Below are positions 23,476 to 37,428 of a stretch of 64,000 nt of DNA, in pieces; the stretch's first letter is position 1; every line of letters starts with the position of its first letter. The stretch is taken from positions 28,251,991-28,315,990 of the forward strand of contig OX421500.1 in NCBI GenBank assembly GCA_949126835.1. Reading direction: 5' to 3'. The stretch comes from Anisus vortex. Its lineage: Eukaryota; Mollusca; Gastropoda; Planorbidae. The position numbers and the translations under genes are program-made. A model generated the notes under the pieces. The model did no database searches and had not been told where the DNA came from. It saw nothing but the letters and a program-made list of their open reading frames with translations.

Positions 23476-25762
23476 GAAGTGATATTTTTTTACTGTGACG
23501 TGCGAGTTCTTTATATTGTTAATTATTAAACTAGTAACACAGTTAGTATACAGCAACTAAAATGCGTTTCATAGATGAAGTTTAATTAAATCAACAAAAG
23601 AAATGGAAGAATGAGATGCAATAGCCACATGTAGCGCCTACACAAAAGTACACCGTAGACAAATACCAACACAAACTTTCGGCCCGATATCCACACACAA
23701 CTGCTTTGACATCTACACCCCCCCCCACACACACACACATACACAAAATGTCCTAACAACTAGACGTGTTTGGGCTTTATTACTTAAATATATAAATTAT
23801 AGAAAGAGTGATATAAACAAATGACATAAAAAAAGAGTGATAGAAACAAGTGACATCTATAGAAAGAGTGATATAAACAAATAACATCTAGAGAAAGAGT
23901 GATATAAACAAATGACATCTATAGAAAGAGTGATAGAAACAAATGACATCTAGAGAAAGAGTGATAGAAACAAATGACATCTAGAGAAAGAGTGATAGAA
24001 ACAAATGACATCTATAGAAAGAGTGATAGAAACAAATGACATCTCTAGAAAAATTAATAGAAACAAATGACATCTATAAAAAGAGTGCTAGAAACAAATG
24101 ACATCTATAGAAAGAGTGATATAAACAAATGACATCTATAGAAAAAGTGATTGAAACAAATGACATCTATAGAAAGGGTGATAGAAACAAATGACATCCA
24201 GAGAAAGAGTGATAGAAACAAATGACATCTATAGAAAGAGTGATATAAACAAATGACATCTATAGAAAAAGTGATAGAAACAAATGACATCTATAGAAGG
24301 AGTGATATAAATAAATGACATCTCTAGAAAGCGTGATAGAAACAAATGACATCTATAGAAAAAGTGATAGAAACAAATGACATCTAGAGAAAGAGTGCTA
24401 GAAACAAATGACATCTATAGAAAGATTGATAGAAACAAATGACATCTAGAGAAAGAGTGATAGAAACAAATGACCTCTCTAGAAAAAGTAATAGAAACAA
24501 ATGACATCTAAAAAAGAGTGCTAAAAACAAATGACATCTATAGAAAGAGTGATAGAAACAAATGACATCTATAGAAAGAGTGATAGAAACAAGTGACATC
24601 TAGAGAAAGAGTGATATAAACAAAAAACATCTAGAGCAAGAGTGATATAAACAAATGACATCTAGAGAAGGAGTGATAGAAACAAATGACATTTAGAGAA
24701 AGAGTGATAGAAACAAATGACATCTATAGAAAGAGTGATAGAAACAAATGTCATCTAGAGAAAGGATGATAGAAAAAAATGACATCCATAGAAAGAGTGA
24801 TAGAAACAAATGACATCTCTAGAAAAAGTGCTAGAAACAAATGACATCTATAGAAAAAGTGCTAGAAACAAATGACATCAATAGAAAGAGTGCTATAAAC
24901 AAATGACATCTATAAAAAAGAGTGCTAGAAACAAATGACATCTATAGAAAGAGTGATAGAAACAAATGACATCTATAGAAAGAGTGATAGAAACAAATGA
25001 CATCTATAGAAAGAGTGAAAGAAACAAATGACATCTCTAGAAAAAGTGATAGAAACAAATGACATCTAAAAAAGAGTGATAGAAACAAATGACATCTATA
25101 GAAAGAGTAATAGAAACAAATGACATCTAGAGAAAGAGTGATAGAAACAAATGACATCTATAGAAAGAGTGATAGAAACAAATGACATCTAGAGAAAGAG
25201 TGCTAGAAGCAAATGACATCTATAGAAAGAGTGATAGAAACAAATGGCTTCTATAGAAAGAGTGATAGAAACAAATGACATCTCTAGAAAAAGTGAAAGA
25301 AACAAATGACATCTATAGAAAGAGTGATAGAAACAAATGACATCTCTAGAAAGAGTGATAGAAACAAATGTTATCTAGAGAAAGAGTGCTAGAAACAAAT
25401 GACATCTATAGAAAGAGTGATAGAAACAAATGACATCTCTAGAAAAAGTGATAGAAACAAATGACATCTATAAAAAGAGTGCTAGAAACAAATGACATCT
25501 ATAGAAAGAGTGATAGAAACAAATGACATCTAGAGAAAGAGTGATAGAAACAAATGACATCTATAGAAAGAGTGCTAGAAACAAATGACATCTATAGAAA
25601 GAGTGATAGAAACAAATGACATCTATAGAAAGAGATAAAAATAAAACAACAGGTAAAAAAAAAAGAAAAAAAACGTGAAAATTAAGTAGATGTTTTTAAA
25701 ATTGAAAACAAAAGAATGAAGTTTAGAGTCAGGCAGAAAGAGAGTGAGAGAGAGACAGTTAT

Positions 25763-25809
<47 letters not shown>

Positions 25810-28800
25810 AATACATGCGGATAAAAGTGTCAAATTTAATTTAGTTGATGTTAACATATAAAATGATCTGAGTAGACTTTAGAATTTTTTTTTCTTTTAC
25901 AATTTCATAACAAAATGTAATGTATAAACAGTTAAAATTTAACTAAAAAATAACATAAATTTTTTAAAGATTTCCATATTTTGTGTATATTTACAGCTTT
26001 GTGTATTAAACATTGATGAGTCACGTGATGAAACTATACCAATTGAAAATCTGATAACAACATGGAAACGTCTGGATAACCCAAACGTAAGCATGTAAAA
26101 AAAAAAACCATAATAAGATGTTTGGACGTTGATACTCAATGTTAAATAAATAAATACATCGCATAAAGTGTTTTTTTAAATAAATACTTCATTAATAAGC
26201 TTTATGATTATTTTGATTATACACTAGCCTTTCCAAAATTTTGCCCTACACCACCAATAATTAATAAAGCGAAGTAAATAAATTTATATATGAAATTATC
26301 TATAGGATATATAAACATGCTTTAAGTGTCAATATGTTGGTTAATAGTATGTTTAAATTGTACTAGGCAGGAAGGCGCACACTTTGTCCAGTACTATTTG
26401 TTTCAAATTTGCGGAATTGAAATAGGTCACCTGAGACACTGTTTGTCTATGTTATTGATTGTTGTTTTAAGGGGGAAAGGGCATAATATGACCAAAAAGT
26501 CATGTGTTTTGGCTGCCAACGCATTAGGCATTAAGGATTGCATCTTGAGTCCTTTTCTGTCCCTGTCCTTCTAGATGTTTAGTACAATCACTATTGGCTC
26601 CGTGAGTTCCAGTTTTTCCTTTTCGTGCACATTCTTTTTCTTTGTTGAAAGTGTGGTATGTTTTAGCCAGTGCGTCTGCTAAAGTAACATTTAGGCTGTA
26701 TAAACAGTTAGGAAAATTATATATAAAACTAGCTTTCGCATTCAAATACTGAAAGATGTTGTAATTCGTTAGAGACATTTACCAAAAATGAAAGGTTTAA
26801 ACGATCCATTATATTAATTCAACTATATTGAAACGAAGATTCTACATCATTGATTGTCGTACGTAAATATGAGGTGGACATTATTTTCAAATGCATTTCT
26901 TTTTTTAATTTCACTTCCATGTTTTCTTCACTATTCATAACTGGGGTAAGGTTATCAAAATGTCTTGTGTGTCTGGATATCAGTCTGCATAAAGTAAACA
27001 TAAGATTTCAAACAGATATTCATATGATCGAGTAATTTACTCTCTATATTAACAGTTAATCATCAGACTGATTGGAACAGCCTCCGATGACAATTACATC
27101 AATCAAGAGTTTTCTTTTTTACCTTCATTGGTTTCGTTTGCCAAAAATAAAGGTAATTATATAGGGAAGGTACTATTTGAACTTTAATAATCGCCAACAC
27201 GATATATTCAAATAATCGTTTGCACACCCTTTTCTTTTTCAACAGCTTCATGGCTATTTCTACAAGGCAGAGATAAACTATTTTTCCAGAAACTAGGAGA
27301 AGTGTTAGATATAAAACGTCGTGAGAAATGGACGCCTGTAGGTATAATACATGATCAAAGTGTACGTGACCTTATATTGGTCAACCAGGTGACACAACAG
27401 GTAAGAGAAGAATATGCTTCAATAAACATAATCAAAACTATGTGCAAAGCTAAACATTAAAATATCAATTTGTATATTCACTTGTCTATATTACTGTTTA
27501 TACAGAGCACAGCTGTTTGTAATACCCATTGTACTGACAGCTTGGATTGTTCTTCCTTTAAAGCCCTAGATATAAACTTTGAGTTAGCATAAACTTCTGC
27601 TAAGCCCCAGAATATATTTATGGATAGTGGATTGCTTGAACATTTTAAGTTTACAAAGGCCACCAGTTTAGCAACCATTGGTTACTATCCCAAGTTTTTG
27701 GAGTTCTTGACTCATTAAAAAAACAGCAACCAAGACATATATTGGATATGAAGTTCTACTTTACATCTAAAAGAGAAATGCTACAATTGTAAAATCTATT
27801 TGTAATTATTTGCTTAGTAAATAGATTTAATTTTTGAGAATATCTACACTTAATATTTAACTATGAATTAACGGTATTATACAAAGTATTGCAATACACT
27901 AAAAGGTGTTTTGAGGTAGTAAAAAGAGTGACAGTCAGCGTTGTACAGCTACACCAAAAACTTTATACAGTGTTTTGAACTAAGTACTTACTTACTTACT
28001 TACGCCTACTACCCCTCTCGGGGCATAGGCCACCAACAAGGGCTCTCCAGCCATCCCGGTGCCGAGCGAGTCTTTCCAACTGTCCCCATGAATGGCCTGT
28101 TCTCTTGACGTCTGCATCCAGGTCTCGGCGCCAGCTGTTACGGGGTCGGCCTCTCTTCCTCTTTACTTGGGGGTTCCACGATAGGGACTGTCTGGTGATG
28201 TTGGATGCTGGTGTTCGGAGTGTGTGCCCCAACCATCTCCATCTTTTTTGCATGATCTCCAGATCGGCTGCCTGTTGACCTGTGCGACTCCATAGCTCAT
28301 CATTACTGATCATGTCTGGCCAGCGTATATGCATAATCCTCCTGAGACATGAGTTTATGAAAGTCTTGATCTTCTTGGTGTTAGTAGCTGTGGTCCTCCA
28401 AGTCTCTGCACATTAGAGTAAGACAGACTTCACGTTTGAGTTGAAGAGCTTGAACTTTGTTTTCAGGGATATTTCTCTTGAGCTCCAGATATTCTTAAGT
28501 TGGAGGAAGGCTGTCCTAGCCTTGCCAGCTCTTGCCCTTACATCGGCATCGGATCCACCCTTCTTATTGACGATGCTGCCTAGATAGGTGAATTCTTCAA
28601 TTTCCTCGAGCGCTTCACCATTGAGAGTGATAGGCGATGTGTTTTCTGCGTTGGCCTTAAGGAACTTGGTCTTCCCTTTGTGGATGTTGAGGCCAAGGCG
28701 AGTGGAGTTTTCCGTCACAATGTTGGTCTTTTCCTGCATCTGTTGCTGAGTATGTGCGAGTAATGCCAGGTCATCCGCGAAATCTAGATCGTCCAGTTGT

Positions 28801-31800
28801 GACCATAACGTCCACTGGATGCCATTACGCTTATCGGATGTTGATGTCTTCATTACCCAGTCTATCGCTAGCAGAAACAGAAATGGCGACAGTAAACAGC
28901 CTTGTCTCACTCCCGTCCGTACTTGGAATGCCTCTGTTGGGTGGCCTATGTGGATCACTCTGCATTTCAATCCTTCATAAGAATTCTTAATCATAGAGGT
29001 AATTTTTGTAGGGACCCCATAGTGTCTTAGCATCCTCCAAAGTGATTCCCTGTCTACTCTGCCAAAAGCCTTTCCATAGTCAATAAAGTTGACATATAGG
29101 GGGGAATTCCACTCGAGCGACTGCTCCAGGATGATGCGCAGTGTAGTTATTTGGTCAGTGCAGGATCTATCCTTGCGGAAACCAGCTTGCTGATCTCCCA
29201 GCTTCGTATCAACAGCAGCCTGCATTCTGCCAAGCAGAATCTTGTTGAACACCTTTCCTGGGATTGATAGTAGGGTAATTCCTCTATAGTTAGAGCAGGT
29301 GCTCAAGTTTCCTTTCTTAGGGAGTTTAATGAGTAGTCCCTCTTTCAACTCTGTTGGGACTTGCTCCTCTTCCCAGATCTTTTGGAAGAGGGGGTGTAAG
29401 AGCTCTACTGTAGTCTCCACGTCCGCTTTCAGTGCCTCCGCAGGGATATCATCTGGTCCAGGTGCTTTTCCGCTTTTAAGCTTCTTGATGGCTTGGCGTA
29501 TTTCTTCCTTTGTATGTGCATTGCAGCATATCGGGAGGTCTATGTCTGCCGGCTGGATATCAGGTGGGTCTGGTGGAGCTGGCCTGTTGAGAAGCTCTTC
29601 AAAGTATTCCACCAATCTTCTCTTTTGTCCTTCGTCATCGATTATCGGCTTTCCTTCTTTATCTTTCACCGGTCTTTCAGGTTTACTAAACTTTCCAGAT
29701 AACTTCTTGGTGATGTTATACAAGTCTTTCATGTTTCCATTTCTGGCTGCTTCCTCCGCTACTGCAGCTAGAGCATCTGCATAATTCTTTTTGTCAGCTT
29801 TGATGCTCTTCTTTACACTCTTGTTTGCTTGTGTGTATTGTTCCTGTGTCTTGGCCTTCTCTGCACGTGTCCGGCGGCTGTTTAGTACTGCCTTCATTTC
29901 TCTTCTCTGATCTATTTTCTTCAGGGAGACCGTTGAGATCCATTCTTTGTGGTTGCGTTTCTGTGGGCCCAATACCTCTTGACAAACTGTCTTTATTGTT
30001 GTTTCCACTATCCTCCACTCCTTGTCTATTGTTGCTTCCTCTTCATCAATTATTTCTTGCAGGACTTGGAATTTGTTTGCAAGTGCCAGCTTGAATTCCT
30101 GGCGTTTGGTTGGGTTTCTGAGAAGTATTGTGTTGAACTTCTTTCGCTGGTTTAATTCTACTGCCCAATACCTTTTAAGTTTAAGCTTGACACGTGCAAC
30201 AAGAACGTGGTGGTCTGAAGCCACGTCCACTCCTCTTCTAACACGTACATCTTGCAGGGACCTCCGGAACTTCTTGGAAATGCATATACGGTCTATCTGG
30301 TTTCCGGTGTGGAGGTCTGGTGAGAGCCAGGTGACTTTGTGTATCTTTCTATGGTGGAAGATGCTACCGCCGATGACAAGGCTGTTTGCAGCAAACAGAT
30401 CTACAAACCTCTCTCCATTGTCACTCATCTCTCCCAGCCCCTCTCGACCCATAACCTCTTTGTAACCAGTGTTGTCATCTCCTATTTTAGCGTTAAGGTC
30501 TCCAATCAACATGGTTATGTCTCTGCTAGGAAACCTCTGAATGATGCTCTGCAGCCTACCGTAAAATTCATCTTTCGTACAGTCTTGACTATCGTTAGTA
30601 GGGGCATAGCACTGAACGAGATTCATGTTGATCTTTTTCCTCTTTGTTCTGAAAGACGCAGTGATGACTCTTGGGCCATGTGCCTCCCAACCAATTAGTG
30701 CTCCTTGGGCAGCCTTTGAGAGCATGATAGCCACCCCCTGAGTGTGTGGTCCATTTTCATCCTCGTGCCCTGAATAAAGGAGTAGCTCTCCCGTGGTGAG
30801 CCTCTTCTGGCCGGAATCGGTCCATCTGGCTTCGCTGATGCCGAGGATGCTAATCTTGTAATTCCTCATCTCCACCTTCACGTGTGCTGCTTTAACAGCT
30901 TCAAACATGGTGCGGACGTTCCATGTTCCGATAGTTAGTGTGGTCCTGGTCGAGATGATGGCCGTCTGCCTGGCAGCTTCCAGTAGCTGGCTTTCACTGC
31001 CCGACATCATCGTACCTCCAACTGGAGGTCCATCTTCTCCCAGTACCGAGTTGTCTGTTAGGATCCTTGTTTGTGTTTTTGTAGCGGTAGTAGTTTGACG
31101 GGAAGGGGTTGCTAGCCCTTCGCCCAACCCTCCTCCTTTCTCATCCGGGCTTGGGACCGGCTATGGCGGAGTTTTTGAAATAAGTAAAGCAACCTAAAAC
31201 TGTAAAGAGTCAGTTTTCATTGCTTTCAAGTTGCTATTACAAATTCGGCATAGAAAACGTAAAATTATATACGTAAAATATATAAAAAAAAATATTTTTT
31301 TTTAAAATACCTAACTTATTGATTTACATATCGTTTTATCTTTAGTTTATCCAACTCAATCACAAGGATGATAGATCTCAATTAATTCCAGTTCATGAAA
31401 ATATGAAATACTACGTAGTTTCTTCAACTTTCCCTAGAATTAACGCAGGTAATGGATTTCTATTTGCTGACAAGTATACAAACGTATATAAAACTATTGT
31501 TAAAGAGCTAACACCAAAGAATGTACTATCGAAGTTTCCTTATCACAGTTACTTATGACATTGTAGATGGACAAAATAAGATGTCCTTTGGACTGCGCTC
31601 GTTTAAATATGTTATTTTATTATTATTATGGAACAGAATACGGCTTCCGGTTTCGGGTTAGTACGCTTCATATCACGGATGAGTTTTTCAATATATTTTC
31701 TATATTTATATAACTAACACCCATTTAAACTTTATACTAACCTTTAATTAAGTTAATACTTAGTATATGTATATTGCAAATACTATTAAATAGAATAATT

Positions 31801-34800
31801 GCTCGTAACAGTGAGCTTAAAGTATTATTTATACTTGGCGCTTCGGAGGCCGCCATATTGACCCCATATTCGAATTGTTTGTTTACAATTACTGGTCTAG
31901 GCCAGGTTTAAAATAATAACTTAAGCCCAATTATTATAAATAATAAAGAAACTCAGACAAATAAACACATATTATAGTAATAAAACATAATTAATTATAT
32001 AAGAGACAAATAATAACATTCGTTTTATTAGTAATTAAACAATACAATCGCCACTAGACCTATAAAAGAATATAAGTATAAGGTTACCAAATTATTAAAT
32101 CTTAGCCTAAATCTAAATTCTAAGTAGTAACAGGCCTATAGCCTATAGTCCCTAGGCTATAGCCTATTTACAAAAACAATAAACATCAATTAGAACTACT
32201 ATATTTAATTATAAAATACACCAAACTATTAAATAAAAGTATTAAAAAAGGAAATGAAACTTGTAATCCTAGTCTTAGCCCTAGTTCTGGTAAGGGCACT
32301 AAAACTACCTAAACATGAAATTGTCCATAAGCAGATAGTAATTAATCACCACAACATTAAAGATATTGACAACACTCATGCTTATATCCTCCTAAAAAAG
32401 ATCTCCCTAAACCATTTTAAACACAAAATTTGCAGGTACAGACAAAATCATTTAGTACTATTTTTGCTCTTGGCTGGCGATGTAGAATCAAACCCAGGCC
32501 CAGTAAAGACAGTTAGAGATAGATGTAACATTTGCAGTAAGCCATGCACAGCAAAACAACGAGCCATTCAATGTGACACCTGTGATGAATGGTACCATGC
32601 TGCATGCTTGCATATGAACACCCCAATTTATATAGCATTAGGAAATAAAGATGCCTCTTGGCACTGTGTACAGTGTGGGTTGCCACAATTTAGTTCAGGT
32701 CTGTTTAATTCTCATGAACTAGATACCACTAACCCCTACAGTGCCTTGGCAAGCCCAGAAGTTAATAATTTAGACCTAAATAAACCCTTAGCTAGATCAA
32801 CACCAATAAAAAAAAGTAAAAAGACACTCTTTAACACTAAATCCCATAAAACCCCAAATCAGTATCACCTCAAAACTCTTACAATAAATTTCCAAAGCAT
32901 TAAAAATAAAAAAGCTGATTTGGAACTTTTAATAAATAATGAAGAACCAGACATAATTGCAGGTTCCGAAACATGGCTTAGCCCAGATATTTACAACACA
33001 GAGATATTCAATAATAATTATGAAATTTTTAGGAAAGATAGGTCAGACAGGCATGGAGGAGTCTTACTAGCCATAAAATCTACCCTAATAGCTAAAGAAA
33101 TTAAATTGGAACCTCAAAATAACATAGAGTCAGTATTTTGTAAAATAAGCAGACCTAATTCCAAACCACTAATTGTAGGCAGTGTTTACAGACCACCAAA
33201 CTCAACATCAGAGTACATGTCTGATCTGTGTAATCAGCTGACAAGTATTGAAACTAAATATAAAAATGCTATAATTTGGATAATGTGGGACTTCAACCTC
33301 CCTGATATAAATTGGAATAGCTACTCTATAGAAAAGCACCAAAACACAAAAGAAATAAATGAAATGTTTATCAATACCATCCAAAATCTAAACTTAGACC
33401 AAATTAATAAAAAACCAACAAGAAACCATAATATACTAGATTTATTTTTAACGAACAGACCAGGACTAGTATTAGATTATGAAATAATCCCTGGACTTTC
33501 AGATCATGATATTGTCAGAGTAAATAACAAAATAAAAATCCAAATTAGCAAGAAACCTAAAAGAATAATTTATTTCTGGAATAAATGTAACACAATAGAA
33601 CTACATCAAGCAGCAATAAAATTCCAAACCAATTTTCTTACTAAATACAATATAGATAGTCCAGTTGAAGATATTTCGCAATTTATAAAAAACAACTTAA
33701 AAGCAATAATGGCTGACTCTGTGCCAACAAAACAAACATCAAATAAAATTAACAAATGTTGGTTTAACACTAAACTAAAGAAACTGTGTAAACAAAAAGA
33801 AAATCTATTAAAAAAGTTTAAGGTAACTAATTCAATTAGACTACATAAAAAATACCTAAAAATTAAACATTTAACTCAGAAACTAAGCAGACATCTGCAG
33901 AATGAATATGTAAACAATGTAATTTCTAAAGATAATAATAAAAACTTATGGTCCTACATTAAATCACGAAAAATGGGCACTACATGCATATCTCCACTAA
34001 AAGGCCAAAATAATGAAACTTATAATGATAACGAAACTAAAGCTAATATCCTAAACACACACTTTGCATCATCTTTTTCAAATCCAGGTGACAAAGAAAT
34101 ATTCATAAATTTTAACAAACTAGAAGAGATAGGAAATATAAATGTAGATGAAAAAGGCATTAAACAACTCCTAACCAACTTAAAAGTAAACAAAGCTTCT
34201 GGTCCAGATGAAATACCAGCAAGACTGCTTAAAGAACTAACTAATGAAATATCTCCAATCTTTAAAATACTTTTTCAGGCCTCTCTAAACCAGGGCAAAG
34301 TGCCCAAAGATTGTAAATTAGCCAATGTAACCCCCCTTTTCAAAAAAGGAGATAAATCTGACCCCGGAAATTATAGACCTGTTTCTCTAACAAGCATAAC
34401 GTGTAAATTACTTGAACATATAATATATAGTAGTATAGTAAATCATCTAGACAAACTAAATGCACTGTGCCCACACCAACATGGCTTCAGGAAAAATAGA
34501 TCATGTGAGACTCAATTGATAGGCTTAATAGATGACTTGTCTAAGGGATTAGATAATAACAACCAAATTGATGCTATATTACTAGATTTTTCAAAAGCAT
34601 TTGATAAAGTTCATCATTCTAGTCTTCTTAAAAAACTTAAATACTTTGGCATCTCTGGTCCCTTACATCAGTGGATTCAGGACTTTCTTATAGGCAGAGA
34701 ACAAACAGTGATAATAAATGGCTCTAAGTCATCACCAATAACAGTAAACTCAGGAGTTCCACAAGGAACTGTTCTAGGGCCCCTACTATTTCTAATTTAC

Positions 34801-37344
34801 AATAATGATCTGCCAAATTGCATCAACACAGGCACAAAAGTAAGATTTTTTGCCGATGATTGCATAATTTATAGAATAATAATGACAGGAAAAGATAGTG
34901 AACTTTTACAAAAAGACCTAGATGAACTACAAAAATGGGAATCAAACTGGAGTATGTCTTTTCACCCAGAAAAATGCCATCTAATAAGGGTATCCAAGAA
35001 AAATAAACAAATAATAGCAAACTACTTCATTCATGGTAAAGAACTAACTCAAAATAGCAATGCTAAGTATCTAGAAGAAATAATAAATGATAAGTTATCT
35101 TGGAACCCTCACATTGATGAAGTAATTAAAAAATCAAACAAAACATTAGGATTCATAAAAAGGAACTTTTACAAATGTAATAAGAATATAAAACTAAAAT
35201 GCTATCTCACATTAGTTAGGCCTATACTAGAATATGCAGGATCTGTATGGGACCCATCAACTAAAGAAAAAAATTTAAAAATTAGAACAAATTCAAAAAA
35301 GAGCTGCAAGGTTTATAACTAGTGAATATTCCCAATTGACAAGAGTAACACCATTAGTCAAATCACTAAACCTAGACACTAGAGGATAGAAGGGCAAAGA
35401 GTAAAGTAGTAATAATACATAAGGCATTAAAGTCTAATTTAGAAATACAACCCAATAACAATCTGTTGCAAAGCTCAGATAAACATAAAGACAAAAACAC
35501 CTTCCTAGTCCCTTATGCGAGAACAAATGCATAAAAGTACTCTTTCTTCCCGAGTGGCATTCGGGCATGGAATGGGTTGCCTGAACAAACCAGGAAAACC
35601 AATAACCTAACATCATTTAAAACATTAATAAAAATGCAAGACTAGACTCGGACCACGGATGAGCGTAGAACGCAATAATCTTCTTTATAGAAGGAGCGTC
35701 TGTAATGTATAAGATAAGACAGCTTGCATTCGACCCTGGGGAATTCGGTTGTTGTATTTTCCAGTTCAAAGTTAATAGTCCTCTTTAATTCATTTAATCT
35801 TCACATGCCCCTGCATCAGCAGCTGAATTGTAAACAAACACAGGCTAAGTATACTATACAATAGCACGGAAAATGCGCTTTATAAATGGCCATCATATCC
35901 TAAAAATGTTTTTAAAGTTTCATATATTGCTTCATTTTTTTATCTGGCATTGTTATATTTGTTTTTTTTGTGTGTGTGGCTATTTTCAAACTCCGCAGTT
36001 CGAGAGAGTTTTTAGCTTTGCGCCCAGTTCCTGAAAGTGAAACTCTGGGATCGAGTTACACTGAGTCAGAGTTTCTGTGGGCTGAGGTGGGGCTGGCTTA
36101 TGGTCCGTTCTTCGCCATCCACAGAGCTCCGCCAATGGTTAGGACACTCAATTGTGCCTTTTTTTAAAATTCTGACAATACTCTCTGGAATCGTCAAATC
36201 CTGGATCAAGGCCCCTTCACGACTTTACACCCTCTCTCTCTCTGCCTGTTACCCTTCAACAGATGACGCGCAAAACCTCTATTCAGGGTAGTGTAATCTG
36301 GACCGCTTTAGAACTGCACTACGAATGGGGTTCTAGTTTTACGTGCCCAGGTTATACCCCACGCACATCCCACTATTAGTCGCCTTTTACGACATGCTAC
36401 TGTGACTAGGCAGTGGGATTATTATTTCACCTGGTCATTTCCAAGAAACCGATACACACGGATATCATGTGCACTGAGCTAACCTACCTCATACACACAC
36501 TACTCTCCCTTCAACCTACCATTACGAACATACTATACAGCAATACATAAAAAATATGTGTAAAAAATAACACGTAAAAATCTTTGTCTGGCATTGACTG
36601 CAAGAGAGCAAACTTCTCTGCAGACTGGCTGGCATAAGAATAAAAATATTGATTCATGAATACTTTTTTTCATTGATGTATTTGCATTTCAATAAAATAA
36701 ATATGGACATAGCTGTTAACAAAATAGTGTTGTTAAAAAAATCAACTACATATAAAGTTTATATGTTCAATAAAAGCCAATTTTAATTCGTCGTATCTTT
36801 ACTGTCTTCATACTTCACAGCACAAACTAAATATTTTGGCATCATTTATACACTTTCACTCAATATTTAGATGCTCTATATTGTCTTTGTTCGTCTTCAG
36901 ACCTCAGTTATTTGATTTTGTATATGAAAGTTGAATTATTTTGACAGTAAATATAGTTCGTTGTTTTATAGTTTATTATCTCGTACATTTTTTACAATTT
37001 TTACCCGTGACATTATTTCAATGTTCACAAAAAGATATTTTTTCATATATTATAAACAGATCACTTTGAGTGTATAGTTTTGTACAATGGGACATTGACT
37101 GAGCTTTTGGAAATATATGACTACATAGATACAAATAAGCCTTTAATCATTCTAAAGGTAGTACTATTATTTTAACTGTAAAGAAATTTAGAAATGTGCT
37201 GTTTATGTTAATTGAACTTTTTAAATAACGACTTTGTTAAGTAGTTTAACTTAATCTAGGTGAGATTTTTTTTTTTAAATAGTATAACAGCATTGATGCC
37301 TAAAAATAAAAATGTGTATGCATATTATATATATATATATATAC

Positions 37345-37428
<84 letters not shown>

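Noticed and set aside
24105..25157. Minus-strand frames of 60-71 residues rich in CHLFLSLF
   Set aside because: Translation of the 31-bp minisatellite.
28754..31098. Plus-strand frames overlapping the RTE-like LINE
   Set aside because: Shadows of the real minus-strand reverse-transcriptase frame.
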